From positions 1,674,001 through 1,738,000 of the forward strand of contig NZ_CP012268.1 in NCBI RefSeq assembly GCF_001277195.1: a DNA stretch of 64,000 nt, in the 5' to 3' direction. Positions 7,515-15,920 of this stretch are shown piece by piece (position 1 is the first letter of the stretch; the number at the start of each line of letters is the position of its first letter). A model generated the notes under the pieces. That model ran no database searches. It was not told the origin of the DNA and worked only from the letters and a program-made list of their open reading frames with translations. The translations under genes and the position numbers were made by a program. This DNA is from Cronobacter muytjensii ATCC 51329 (GTDB lineage Bacteria; Pseudomonadota; Gammaproteobacteria; Enterobacterales; Enterobacteriaceae).

Positions 7515-8204
7515 ATTGTGCTATCTCATTAAAATTCTCTTGTAAGTTTTTCTATTCATTAGCGTTTACACCAATGCTGCTCTATTGAATCGCACCATTT
7601 TATGGGTAGGAATTACTCGATCTTGCTCACAAAAACAGAGGCTTCTTTAACAGGATTTAATTGTGAATTAAACGCAGTTAAAGTTGCCTGTCGATAAGCT
7701 CAAAAGCGTCGGCATGCTTTTGCAAAGCGTGATTCTCGGTGGGCAGGGTAATTTTCCTGTGTCAAAACTCATAATGATGGCCACCATTTACCCACCTGAC
7801 ACGTTGCTGATAATCTGGATTGGCGTTTAGTTATGCAAACATTACAAGAGCTTGCTTTATAATTTTTTAATGATAAAAAATCAATTGAAGATGACTAAAT
7901 GGTCAGTTGAATTGAGTCCGTATTAATGTTGTGATTTTTCGAGGTTTAAGAGCTGCACAGAGGCGTTTGGGATGAAAATGCGGCGGGGAAGTTAAACTTT
8001 TCATAACTCATTCTTTGTAATCAGCGCCCTGGGGAAATATGTCCATCATTTGCTTTTTTTTCATGGTGATTTTTTATGGCGATTTTTTTTAAATTGCCTT
8101 TTGCGGAATGCTTGAAAATTTAATTTCGCTAAAAAGCTATCATTTATTTGGTTGTGGGGCTATAGTTTTAAGGCGGAAAAATTCTGCATAACCCAGGAGT
8201 TCCC
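7515..8204. other. 690-base AT-rich region without a clear gene
   Basis: I see no convincing protein-coding frame. A 17-residue hydrophobic frame at 8039-8092 (ATG after GGGGAAAT; residues I, F, V, Y dominate) could be a minimal membrane peptide, but evidence is thin. A -10-like TATAGT at about 8161 precedes the small gene at 8205. The stretch could also hold small RNAs, which cannot be told by eye. Confidence 0.4.
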
Positions 8205-8312
8205 ATGAAAAACTACATTATGAACATTGCAAATGATAAAAACGATAATCAGAAAGATTCTGATAAGCGTTCAGAAACTGATAATAAAAAACCCCATCAA
8301 GATAAGAAATAA
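8205..8312 (+). CDS. 35-residue charged small protein
   Basis: ATG preceded by AGGAG at a seven-base spacing. The peptide is dominated by K, D and N with almost no hydrophobic residues after position 9, so it is probably disordered. The 3' end overlaps a possible weak hairpin (ACCCC and GGGGT, then GTTTT). It is followed 43 bases later by another small acidic ORF with its own good ribosome binding site. Function unknown; the ribosome binding site is the main support. Confidence 0.5.
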   Translation: MKNYIMNIANDKNDNQKDSDKRSETDNKKPHQDKK

Positions 8313-8355
8313 CGGGGTGTTTTATCACACACATGTGCAAAATGCTGGAGGTTTT

Positions 8356-8502
8356 ATGTCGCAGCAACCTGATTATGATGAACCCGTTCCCTCGGATAAA
8401 CCTGTGCAAGACGAGCCAGGTCAAGAGCCAACTGAAGATGAGGGTGTGGATCTCAAGACGCTCGATACCATCGCGGATGATATTACAATCCGCCTTGTAT
8501 AA
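8356..8502 (+). CDS. 48-residue acidic small protein
   Basis: ATG preceded by GGAGG. About one third of residues are D or E, spread through a proline-rich, probably disordered N-terminal two thirds (D-E-P, D-K-P, D-E-P spacing), then a short hydrophobic-ending tail (DDITIRLV). Such composition is seen in DNA-mimic and anti-restriction proteins, but that is speculation here. A strong terminator begins four bases after the stop, which supports a real transcript with the 35-residue ORF upstream. Confidence 0.6.
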   Translation: MSQQPDYDEPVPSDKPVQDEPGQEPTEDEGVDLKTLDTIADDITIRLV

Positions 8503-8505
8503 ACG

Positions 8506-8527
8506 AACCGCCCTCGGGCGGTTTTCT
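8506..8527 (+). terminator. terminator after the two small ORFs
   Basis: AACCGCCC and GGGCGGTT with a two-base apex (TC), followed by TTCT. Confidence 0.75.
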
Positions 8528-8630
8528 CACCATAAGTTAATAACCGAAATGTTAAAAGCTTATAAGGGAGTAATGTCTGACATCGCATTTTAAGAATGCG
8601 ACGCAATTAAAGGATAGTGTGGGGGTGAAA

Positions 8631-8936
8631 ATGGTTATGTCGGAAGTGGAAACATATTACATAAACAGTAATGATAATAGTCGGTTAGTAAGATATGATG
8701 TCATTAAAATTGATGATGATTCCTTTGTTGTAAAGGTTTTTGATAACGAGTATCTTGGTAAATCTTTACCTAGCTTTATGTATGAAATAGCAGAAATCAA
8801 AATTAACAGAGATGATTTCAATCTTGAAAATAATATTGGATCGACATCTGTATTAAGAAATTGCTTGCCTACTTCATTTAACGGTCATGTGTTGGTTAAA
8901 TGTCAGCAACATCGGGATTCACTGGAGTCACGATAG
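8631..8936 (+). CDS. hypothetical prophage protein, about 101 aa
   Basis: An AT-rich gene for an acidic soluble protein rich in strands (YDVIKIDDDSFVVKVFD). Not recognised. The start is ambiguous: ATG at 8631 with a GGGGG run before it, a GTG twelve bases earlier behind AAGGA, or ATG at 8637. Base composition matches the neighbouring accessory DNA rather than the structural genes, so it is likely a moron acquired separately. Confidence 0.5.
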   Translation: MVMSEVETYYINSNDNSRLVRYDVIKIDDDSFVVKVFDNEYLGKSLPSFMYEIAEIKINRDDFNLENNIGSTSVLRNCLPTSFNGHVLVKCQQHRDSLESR

Positions 8937-9311
8937 TATCAATAATGGCGGTTTATGTGGTGCGTATTCAGGCATGTATGTCAGTCGAATGTTTTTATAA
9001 GCTCTGGACATATGTGTAGATAGCTCCAGAAACCTCCAGTTCACTTACGAACTTGTGTTTATAATATCAAAAACCTGCGTTCTACTTGTTAAGGTAGTTT
9101 CAGTCTCCAAGTAAATTTAACATCTTTAATTTATATTTATGATAATTACAAAGTCTTTGATAAGCCCAAACCTTTTCCCTCGACGAAAGGTTGATGCCCA
9201 ACTTGCCTCACTTATGTGGGGCTTTTTTTTAAGATGAAGCACCCGCTTCGTTTAGCAGTAGTCATTTCTTATTACAACCCTTTCCCTGCTGTCCCCTGCA
9301 AGAAATCACAT
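8937..9311. other. intergenic region before the HNH gene
   Basis: No supported gene. AT-rich to about 9180, then a terminator at 9205-9230 and a leader into the HNH gene. An ORF that opens inside the terminator at 9216 is continuous with the HNH frame but its start is not credible. Confidence 0.5.
9205..9230 (+). terminator. terminator before the packaging genes
   Basis: GCCTCAC and GTGGGGC pair (one U-G) over TTAT, followed by eight T. Confidence 0.82.
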
Positions 9312-9671
9312 ATGCCCCCAAGAATTCCTAAAGCCTGCCGTAAACGTGGATGTGGTAAATCAACTACAGACAGAAGCGGATACTGCGAAGTGCATAAAGG
9401 CGCTGGCTGGGAACGACACAATAAAGGGCGGTCAGCAGCACAGCGAGGCTATGGTGCTGAGTGGCGAAAGGTAAGGAACCTAGTTATCAAGCGCGACAAG
9501 GGGTTGTGTCAGACCTGTAAGCGTGAGGGCGTCATTCGTCCCGGTTCAAGCGTCGACCATATCATCGCTAAAGCTCACGGGGGCACAGACGACCCGAGTA
9601 ATCTCGAATGCATTTGCTCTGAACATCACAAGGCTAAAACAGCGAGAGAGCGACTGAGCGTGATGCGGTGA
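9312..9671 (+). CDS. HNH endonuclease, packaging-associated
   Basis: A 119-residue protein. CQTC and CSEHH supply zinc ligands, and SVDHIIAKAHGG is the HNH core. HNH proteins next to the terminase in HK97-type cos phages are needed for terminase cutting at cos and for head morphogenesis. The ATG at 9312 begins the conserved MPPRIPKAC start; upstream in-frame sequence runs into the terminator. An N-terminal C-x4-C and C-x2-H cluster (about residues 9-27) may bind a second zinc. Confidence 0.9.
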   Translation: MPPRIPKACRKRGCGKSTTDRSGYCEVHKGAGWERHNKGRSAAQRGYGAEWRKVRNLVIKRDKGLCQTCKREGVIRPGSSVDHIIAKAHGGTDDPSNLECICSEHHKAKTARERLSVMR

Positions 9672-9700
9672 ATGATGCAGAACATAAGGGAGAGCGAGCA

Positions 9701-9760
9701 GGGAGGGGCGGGGGTAAATCTCTGGTGAATAAAGCGTTCCAGACTGCCCGCCCCGCTAAA
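9701..9760. other. candidate cos region
   Basis: GGGGCGGG at 9705-9712 is inverted as CCCGCCCC at 9747-9754, in otherwise mixed sequence between the HNH and small terminase genes. HK97-type phages carry their GC-rich 3'-overhang cos site in this interval. The exact cut cannot be set from one sequence. Confidence 0.4.
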
Positions 9761-9836
9761 TTTTTACGCGTGAGAAATAAGAATTTTTTTCCGGGAGGCT
9801 TTTTGCCGGTTTCTTGCTCAACCAGGAGGTGAATTT

Positions 9837-10265
9837 ATGGCCGGAGTCCGGGCCGCTGGTGGAGGTCGAAAGAAGAATCTCCCTGTAAGCGGCAAAAGCT
9901 CAATTACAAATATCAGACCGCCGCAAGAGCTAATGAGCGCCGTTGCTGTGAAGGTCTGGAAAAGCACCTCAAAGATACTTATTGAGCGTGGTTTATTTGA
10001 ACCGGAGGACGCTCCTGTCCTCATGGCCTACTGTAATGCATTTCACCTCATGATCGAAGCCGAGAAGATGATCGCAACCAGTGGAATCATCGCTACCGGC
10101 GAGAGCGGCATCAAAAAACATCCCGCGATTAATGTTCGAAACGATGCCGTAGCGCAGATAACCAGGCTTGGCTCGTTGCTGGGCCTGGACCCTATGAGTC
10201 GTGCGCGTATGCTCGGCGCGGGTACGCCTGACGATGAAGAGGGAAATGAATTTGATGAGTTTTAA
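9837..10265 (+). CDS. terminase small subunit, P27 family
   Basis: A 142-residue protein with the P27-family start (MAGVRAAGGGRKKN, basic DNA-binding end) and the conserved GLDPMSRARML near the C-terminus. It recognises the packaging site and hands DNA to the large subunit. AGGAGGT precedes the ATG. It is separated from the large subunit gene by three bases, so the two are co-translated. Confidence 0.93.
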   Translation: MAGVRAAGGGRKKNLPVSGKSSITNIRPPQELMSAVAVKVWKSTSKILIERGLFEPEDAPVLMAYCNAFHLMIEAEKMIATSGIIATGESGIKKHPAINVRNDAVAQITRLGSLLGLDPMSRARMLGAGTPDDEEGNEFDEF

Positions 10266-10268
10266 CTT

Positions 10269-11996
10269 ATGGCGACCTATCCGAACGTTAACGACGCGAA
10301 TCGCTACGCGCGGGATGTTGTCGCCGGGAAGATTCTCGCCTGCCGTTATGTAAAGCTCGCGTGTCAGCGCCATCTTAATGACCTTGAGCGGGCCAAAGAT
10401 CAGCGCTGGCCATACAGGTTCGACAGAGATAAAGCCGAGCGTTTTTGTCGCTTCTCGCAAAAAATGCCCCACACGTCCGGCGAATGGGCCCGTAAAAAGC
10501 TCCGGCTGACGCTGGAGGACTGGCAAAAGTTTTGTTTCTGCGTTTCGTTTGGCTGGGTTCGCAAATCAGATGGACTTCGCCGCTTCCAGGAGATTTACAT
10601 CGAGGTTCCCCGTAAGAACGGGAAATCACTCATCGCTGCCAGCGTGGGCATTTATATGTTCTGCGCGGACGACGAGCACGGCGCTGAAGTTTACTGCGGA
10701 GCCACAACAGAAAAGCAGGCGTTTAAAGTCTTTGAACCTGCGCGTCAAATGGTGCAGAAACTCCCGGCGCTGCGTAAGCGCTTCTCAATAAAGCCGTGGG
10801 CAAAAAAAATGACCCGGCCAGATGGCTCGGTGTTTGCGCCGATTGTCGGCGACCCTGGTGATGGTGACTCGCCGAGCTGTGCGATTATCGACGAGTATCA
10901 CGAACACGCCACAGATGCGCTTTACACGACAATGACGACCGGGCAGGGCGCGCGTGAACAGCCACTGACGCTCATCATCACGACAGCGGGCTACGATATT
11001 GCCTCGCCCTGTTATGACAAGCGCTCACAGGTGGTGGAAATTCTTGAGGGCATTCGCACTGACGGTGCAAATGAGACGATTTTCGGCATCATTTACACCC
11101 TTGATAAGGATGACGACTGGACCTCTGAGGAAGCCATTCGGAAAGCGAACCCTAACCTTGGCGTTTCGCTCAAGCCTGAATTTCTGCGCGCCAAGCAGGA
11201 GCTTGCAAAAACTACCCCGAGCCAGACTAACAAGATCCTGACCAAGCACTTCAACCTTTGGGTCTCAAGTAAAGCCGCGTTTTACAACATGCAGCGCTGG
11301 CAGGAGGCTGCCGACCCGTCGCTGACGCTTGCCGATTTTGAGGGAGAGCCGTGTTATCTCGGGATCGACCTGGCATCAAAGCTCGACCTCAACGCCGTGG
11401 TGCCAGTATTCATGCGGGAAATCGATGGGCTTAAACACTTTTACTGCATCGGCGCTCAGTTCTGGGTGCCAGAGGATACGGTTTACTCAACAGATCCGCA
11501 GCTAAAACGCACCGCCGAGCGCTATCAGTCGTTTGTTAATCAAGGTGTGCTGATCCCGACCGATGGCGCAGAAGTCGATTATCGGGTGATTTTCGAGTCG
11601 ATTCTCAGGCTCCGTGACACGGTGAAAATCGAGATATGCCCCATCGACCCTTACGGCGCGACGTCACTGGCGCATATGCTCAACGATGAAGGGCTAAATC
11701 CTGTCACCATTACGCAGAACTTTACGAACATGTCCGACCCGATGCGAGAAATCGAGGCCGCGCTCGCGGCTGGCCGTTTCCATCACGATGGAAACCCGAT
11801 CCTGACCTGGTGCATCCAGAACGTTGTCGGCAAGTATTACGCAGGCTCTGACGATGTTGTCCGTCCGACCAAAGAGGGCAACGAGAACAAAATTGACGGC
11901 GCAGTCGCGGCAATGATGGGTGTTGGCCGGGCCATGCTCAACGAGCCAGGCGATTTCCTTTCTAATCTCGACGACGAGGACATTCTAGCTATATGA
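10269..11996 (+). CDS. terminase large subunit, HK97/P27 type
   Basis: A 575-residue packaging motor. Residues 114-120 (PRKNGKS) form the Walker A loop and IIDE (D208, E209) the Walker B. The C-terminal nuclease domain starts around residue 365 with GIDLASKLDLNAV, whose aspartates bind metal. It cuts concatemeric phage DNA and drives it into the prohead using ATP. Its stop overlaps the next small gene (ATGA). Confidence 0.96.
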   Translation: MATYPNVNDANRYARDVVAGKILACRYVKLACQRHLNDLERAKDQRWPYRFDRDKAERFCRFSQKMPHTSGEWARKKLRLTLEDWQKFCFCVSFGWVRKSDGLRRFQEIYIEVPRKNGKSLIAASVGIYMFCADDEHGAEVYCGATTEKQAFKVFEPARQMVQKLPALRKRFSIKPWAKKMTRPDGSVFAPIVGDPGDGDSPSCAIIDEYHEHATDALYTTMTTGQGAREQPLTLIITTAGYDIASPCYDKRSQVVEILEGIRTDGANETIFGIIYTLDKDDDWTSEEAIRKANPNLGVSLKPEFLRAKQELAKTTPSQTNKILTKHFNLWVSSKAAFYNMQRWQEAADPSLTLADFEGEPCYLGIDLASKLDLNAVVPVFMREIDGLKHFYCIGAQFWVPEDTVYSTDPQLKRTAERYQSFVNQGVLIPTDGAEVDYRVIFESILRLRDTVKIEICPIDPYGATSLAHMLNDEGLNPVTITQNFTNMSDPMREIEAALAAGRFHHDGNPILTWCIQNVVGKYYAGSDDVVRPTKEGNENKIDGAVAAMMGVGRAMLNEPGDFLSNLDDEDILAI

Positions 11997-12142
11997 AAAT
12001 CCACGACCTGTTTGGCGTCGCAGGCTTTGGCTTGCTTGTTGCTGCCAGCTACCTGCGCTTTGGTCTGGCTCCGGCACTGGCGGTTGCTGGTAGCGGTTTT
12101 CTGATAACCGGGCTCGCAATGGCCCGCAACAGGAGGCGCTGA
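11993..12142 (+). CDS. 49-residue membrane protein between terminase and portal
   Basis: The start overlaps the terminase stop by four bases (ATGA) and the stop overlaps the portal start by one base (TGATG), so the frame is locked into the operon. The product has two Gly/Ala-rich hydrophobic segments (about residues 8-20 and 24-44) and a basic end (ARNRRR). Small membrane-type ORFs in this position occur in other HK97-like phages; no function is known to me. Confidence 0.8.
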   Translation: MKIHDLFGVAGFGLLVAASYLRFGLAPALAVAGSGFLITGLAMARNRRR

Positions 12143-13383
12143 TGTTACTCGACGCGTTTTTCCGTTCTGACCCTAACGCAGGGCAGGGTAATCCCGAAAA
12201 TCCCGCCACACCGCTGACAGGCGAAAATATCGCGACAACGTCCGGCATGGTTTCAGACGTTTTTGTCTCGCCTGAGACGGCTATGAAACTGGCGGCGGTT
12301 TATTCCTGTATTTACGTTATCTCGTCGAACCTGGCGCAAATGCCCCTACACGTTTTGCGGCGCGAAGGGAAAAACGTTCGGCAGGCAACAGAACATCCAG
12401 TTTTCCATCTCGTTCATGACGAGCCGAACCCGTGGGAGACCTCGTATAAATGGCGCGAGCTGATGCAACGCCACGTTTTAGGTTGGGGCAATGCGTACAC
12501 AGAGATTAAACGCAACCGGCGCGGCGAGGTTATCGAGCTGGCGCACCGGATGCCGTGGGAGTCGTGTCTGACTAAATTTGATGGCCGCTGGCGTTACGCG
12601 ATTTACACCGACGAAGGGAGCTGGTCGGTTCACCCCGACGATATGGTTCATATTAAGGCGATTGGTAACTGCGACAAATGGGGGATCTCCCCGATTATGC
12701 AGCACGCGCAAACTATCGGCTTGGGACTCTCGGGGCAGAAGTATACAGAGAGTTTTTTTAACGGCAATGCGCGCCCGGCGGGGATAGTGTCCGTTAAGCA
12801 GGAGCTGAACGATAAATCGTGGGATCGGCTTAAAAAAATCTGGCAGAAAGCTGCTGCCGCGCTCCGTTCGCAGGAAAACAAAACACTCTTACTCCCTGCC
12901 GAGCTGGATTACAAAGCCCTGACCATATCGCCAGTAGACGCGCAGCTCGTCGAAATGATGAAGCTAAACCGCAGCATGATAGCGGGGATTTTCAATGTGC
13001 CGGCGCACATGATTAACGACCTCGAAAAAGCGACGTTTTCCAATATTTCCGAGCAGTCGATCCAGTTCGTGCGATTCACGATTATGCCGTGGGTTGTTAA
13101 CTGGGAGCAGGAGCTAAATCGCCGCTTGTTTACCCGGCAGGAGCTGGCCGCCGGTTATTACGTCAAATTCAATCTGGCCGGGCTGTTGCGTGGTACGCCG
13201 AAAGAGCGAGCCGAGTTCTATCACTACGCAATCACCGACGGCTGGTTAAGCCGTAACGAAGTCCGGGCGCTGGAAGATAAAAACCCGGTTCCGGGGCTTG
13301 ATGAGATGCTCGTGTCGGTCAATGCGGCGCAGACAAGCGGAAGTAAAGACAAAACCCCGGAGGGAAATCCTGACAATGAGTGA
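12142..13383 (+). CDS. portal protein, HK97 family
   Basis: A 413-residue portal. VYSCIYVISSNLAQMPLHVLR near residue 55 and the later NVPAHMI motif are typical of HK97 gp3-like portals. Twelve copies form the ring at one capsid vertex through which DNA enters and leaves. The C-terminal tail is polar. Its stop overlaps the protease start by eight bases. Confidence 0.96.
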   Translation: MLLDAFFRSDPNAGQGNPENPATPLTGENIATTSGMVSDVFVSPETAMKLAAVYSCIYVISSNLAQMPLHVLRREGKNVRQATEHPVFHLVHDEPNPWETSYKWRELMQRHVLGWGNAYTEIKRNRRGEVIELAHRMPWESCLTKFDGRWRYAIYTDEGSWSVHPDDMVHIKAIGNCDKWGISPIMQHAQTIGLGLSGQKYTESFFNGNARPAGIVSVKQELNDKSWDRLKKIWQKAAAALRSQENKTLLLPAELDYKALTISPVDAQLVEMMKLNRSMIAGIFNVPAHMINDLEKATFSNISEQSIQFVRFTIMPWVVNWEQELNRRLFTRQELAAGYYVKFNLAGLLRGTPKERAEFYHYAITDGWLSRNEVRALEDKNPVPGLDEMLVSVNAAQTSGSKDKTPEGNPDNE

Positions 13384-13999
13384 TATTGAAAAGCGCTGTT
13401 ACGTTGGTGACGTCCGCGCCGCTGAGGTTGAGGGCGAACCAACCAAAATTATTGGCTATGCGTCTGTATTTAACAGCCGTTCTGAGCTGATTTTCGGCTC
13501 GTTCCGCGAAGTGATTAAGCCGGGAGCGTTTGACGACGTCCTCGGCGACGATGTTCGCGCCCTGTTTAACCATGACCCTAATTTTATTTTAGGACGCAGC
13601 TCGGCGGGGACGTTGTCCCTCTCTGTCGACGACAGAGGCTTGCGTTACGAAATCACTGCTCCACAAACGCAGACAATCCGCGATCTGGTTCTCGCGCCGA
13701 TGCAGCGCGGAGACATTTCACAAAGCTCCTTTGCGTTCCGTGTCGCCCGCGACGGCGAACGCTGGTATCAGGATGAAGACGGCGTCGTCGTTCGCGAAAT
13801 TACTCGCTTTTCCCGCTTGCTGGACGTTTCGCCTGTCACCTATCCGGCTTATCAGGAGGCCGATAGCGCCGTCCGTTCGCTGGAGCAGTGGCGCAGCCAA
13901 CAGGCAGAGCAGGATCAGCGGAGTGCTGAGGCGCGGCAAAAGCAGGCGACAGAGAAAGCCGCTCGCGAGCGTGTTCTCGACCTGATAGCGCGACCGTAA
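13376..13999 (+). CDS. prohead protease, HK97 family
   Basis: A 207-residue serine protease of herpesvirus-protease fold. H66 in LFNHD and the serine in DISQSSFAF (S117 or S118) are the expected catalytic residues. It removes the scaffold-like delta domain from the capsid protein and then itself. The ATG at 13376, preceded by GGAGGG, is preferred to an upstream frame opening at 13298 that lies within the portal gene. Residues 170-200 are highly charged and helical. Confidence 0.94.
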   Translation: MSDIEKRCYVGDVRAAEVEGEPTKIIGYASVFNSRSELIFGSFREVIKPGAFDDVLGDDVRALFNHDPNFILGRSSAGTLSLSVDDRGLRYEITAPQTQTIRDLVLAPMQRGDISQSSFAFRVARDGERWYQDEDGVVVREITRFSRLLDVSPVTYPAYQEADSAVRSLEQWRSQQAEQDQRSAEARQKQATEKAARERVLDLIARP

Positions 14000-14023
14000 T
14001 TTTAAATAAACAATTCATTAAAC

Positions 14024-14048
14024 AACCTCGCTTCGGCGGGGTTTTTTT
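14024..14048 (+). terminator. terminator-like hairpin between protease and capsid genes
   Basis: CCTCGC and GCGGGG over a TTCG tetraloop, flanked by AA and a run of seven T. It lies inside the late operon just upstream of the capsid gene. Confidence 0.8.
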
Positions 14049-14075
14049 ATATCTGAAAAAAGAGTGATAGATCTC

Positions 14076-15296
14076 ATGAAATTGCACGAAATGCAGCAAA
14101 AACGCGCCACTATCGCCGCTGAAATGCGCGCCCTGAACGAAAAAATCGGCGACGGGTCCTGGACTGAGGAACAGCGCAGCCAGTGGGACAATGCAAAGCA
14201 CGAATACGACAAGCTCGACGCGGCGATTAAGCGCGAGGAAGAACTCCGCGCGATGGATAATATCCTCGCAGCCGAAAACGAACCCGAACACCGCAACAAC
14301 CCGGAGGGCTCCGAAGATGAACGTCGCGCCGCTGTTTTCGACAAGTTTGTCCGCCACGGCTTAGGGGAGCTGTCAACGGAAGAAAAGCGCACTCTAAAAG
14401 AGTTCCGCGCCCAGGGTATCGACGACGGCGAGGGCGGCGGTTCTAAAGGCGGTTTCACTGTGCCGAAACAGTTCCGAAACCGTGTCGTTGAGGCAATGAA
14501 AGCCTACGGCGGGATCGCGGGTGTTTGCCAGATTCTGAGCACCTCGAACGGTCAGGATATCGACTGGACTTACAGTGACGGCACCGCTGATATGGGCGTG
14601 ATGCTCGGAGAGAACGAGGAAGCGAGCGAAGGCGATGTCACTTTCGAGCCGATCACTATCGGTGCCAAAAAAATGACGTCGAAAATTATCCGCGTTTCTA
14701 ACGAGCTGTTATTGGATAGCGGCATCGACATGAACGGCTATCTGGCCGCACGTATCGCGCAGCGCCTGGGCCGTGGCGAAGCAGCGCAAATCGTTAACGG
14801 TGACGGCACCGGTAAAAACGTTAAAGGCTTGGCTAAGTGGGTGACGAAAACCACATCCGCCGCAGCCGCTGACGCGTTTACTTGGGAGGAGTTGCTCGCG
14901 CTGAAACACAGCGTCGATCCGGCCTATCGCAATTCGCCGAAATTCCGCTTTGCATTTAACGACAATACCCTGCTGAAAATCTCCTCTATGAAAGATGCGC
15001 AGGGCCGTCCGCTCTGGCTCCCGGATGTGGTTGGTATGGCACCGGCGACCGTGCTCAACGTGCCTTACGTTATTGATCAGGCGATTGCCGATATTGGCGC
15101 GGGTAAACAGTTCGTGTATTGCGGTGACTTTGACCGCTTCATCTTACGCCGTGTGGCGTACATGACCCTGATGCGACTCACTGAGCGTTACGCGGAATAT
15201 GATCAGGTAGGCTTCCTGGCATTCCATCGCTTCGACTGCGCCCTCGAAGATGCCGCAGCGGTTAAAGCGCTGGTCGGTAAAGCCGAGGCAAAGTAA
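14076..15296 (+). CDS. major capsid protein, HK97 gp5 family
   Basis: A 406-residue capsid protein. The first 110 or so residues form a charged coiled coil (the delta domain, cleaved by the protease), then GGGSKGGFTVPKQF marks the start of the mature HK97-fold domain. The ATG at 14076 gives MKLHEMQQKRA; a GTG at 14064 is also in frame. The stop TAA at 15294 can be bypassed by a -1 shift into an Ig-like domain (see next entries), so two forms of capsid protein are likely. Confidence 0.95.
   Translation: MKLHEMQQKRATIAAEMRALNEKIGDGSWTEEQRSQWDNAKHEYDKLDAAIKREEELRAMDNILAAENEPEHRNNPEGSEDERRAAVFDKFVRHGLGELSTEEKRTLKEFRAQGIDDGEGGGSKGGFTVPKQFRNRVVEAMKAYGGIAGVCQILSTSNGQDIDWTYSDGTADMGVMLGENEEASEGDVTFEPITIGAKKMTSKIIRVSNELLLDSGIDMNGYLAARIAQRLGRGEAAQIVNGDGTGKNVKGLAKWVTKTTSAAAADAFTWEELLALKHSVDPAYRNSPKFRFAFNDNTLLKISSMKDAQGRPLWLPDVVGMAPATVLNVPYVIDQAIADIGAGKQFVYCGDFDRFILRRVAYMTLMRLTERYAEYDQVGFLAFHRFDCALEDAAAVKALVGKAEAK
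15287..15296 (+). other. probable -1 frameshift site at the capsid stop
   Basis: The last capsid codons are GCA AAG TAA. A -1 slip of the lysyl-tRNA from AAG to AAA leads into GTA ACA GGG GTG ACG, which reads VTGVT and is the usual beginning of a BIG2 domain. The -1 frame is open from 15281 through 15567. A classic X-XXY-YYZ heptamer is absent, so this is a single-tRNA slip model. Confidence 0.55.
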
Positions 15297-15301
15297 CAGG
15301 G

Positions 15302-15568
15302 GTGACGCTTGACCCGACCGTGCTTTCTGTCGCGGTCGGCACAGCCTCGCCAATTAAAGCAAGTGTCACCCCTGCAAACGCCACAAACAAGGCGCTTCAC
15401 TGGACGTCAGGAGACGAAGCCATTGCAACCGTTGACGCCTCGGGCGTTGTTACTGGCGTCGCTGAGGGCGGCCCGGTAGACGTTACCGCGACAGCGGCGG
15501 ACGGCTCCGGCGTTTCTGCTTCCTGCGCCGTCACTGTCACAGCGGAAAAGCGAACTAAATCTAAATAA
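15302..15568 (+). CDS. BIG2 Ig-like domain, probable frameshift extension of the capsid protein
   Basis: 88 residues counted from the GTG at 15302, forming one bacterial Ig-like (BIG2) domain: LDPTVLSVAVG, TPANATNKALHW, IATVDASGVVTGVAEG, VTVTAE. The natural N-terminal strand of the domain (VTGVTL) starts upstream of this GTG, in the -1 frame relative to the capsid gene, and no well-placed ribosome binding site precedes the GTG (GAGG is 13 bases away). I therefore read it as a capsid extension displayed on the head surface. Independent translation remains possible. Its sequence closely matches the Ig domain inside the tail sheath. Confidence 0.8.
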   Translation: MTLDPTVLSVAVGTASPIKASVTPANATNKALHWTSGDEAIATVDASGVVTGVAEGGPVDVTATAADGSGVSASCAVTVTAEKRTKSK

Positions 15569-15588
15569 CGCCCTCCGGGGCGTTTTTT
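15567..15588 (+). terminator. terminator-like hairpin after the Ig-like ORF
   Basis: AACGCCC and GGGCGTT with six T after. The sequence runs directly into ATTGAGG, the ribosome binding site of the next gene. Confidence 0.8.
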
Positions 15589-15602
15589 ATTGAGGCCGAG
15601 CC

Positions 15603-15920
15603 GTGATTCTTTCCCTTTCAGAAATTAAAACGCAGTTGCGTATTGAGGAGGATTTCACCGAGGAGGACGCGCTTTTAACCCTCCTCGGCGGGGCCGCTGA
15701 GGCCCGCACCTCGAATTACCTCAACCGCAGGTTATACGCGACGGAAGTCCCCGACACTGACGAGGACGGACTCGTCGTATCTGACGATATCCGCCAGGCG
15801 ATGCTGATGCTCTGTAGTCATCTTTATGAAAACCGATCATCAACGTCTGACGTGGAAATGACGGAGATGCCGCAGTCGTTTAAATGGCTTGTCGATGCAT
15901 ACAGGTTTATCCCGCTATGA
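15603..15920 (+). CDS. head-tail connector, gp6-like
   Basis: A 105-residue helical protein of the HK97 gp6-like adaptor family: MILSLSEIKTQLRIEEDFTEEDALL, then IRQAMLMLCSHLYENR. It forms the first ring below the portal. The start is GTG at 15603, with GAGG upstream as part of the hairpin-to-ribosome-site module. Its stop overlaps the next start (ATGA). Confidence 0.88.
   Translation: MILSLSEIKTQLRIEEDFTEEDALLTLLGGAAEARTSNYLNRRLYATEVPDTDEDGLVVSDDIRQAMLMLCSHLYENRSSTSDVEMTEMPQSFKWLVDAYRFIPL

Noticed and set aside
9216..9311. Extended N-terminus for the HNH nuclease
   Set aside because: It begins inside a terminator hairpin and is not part of the conserved MPPRIP start.
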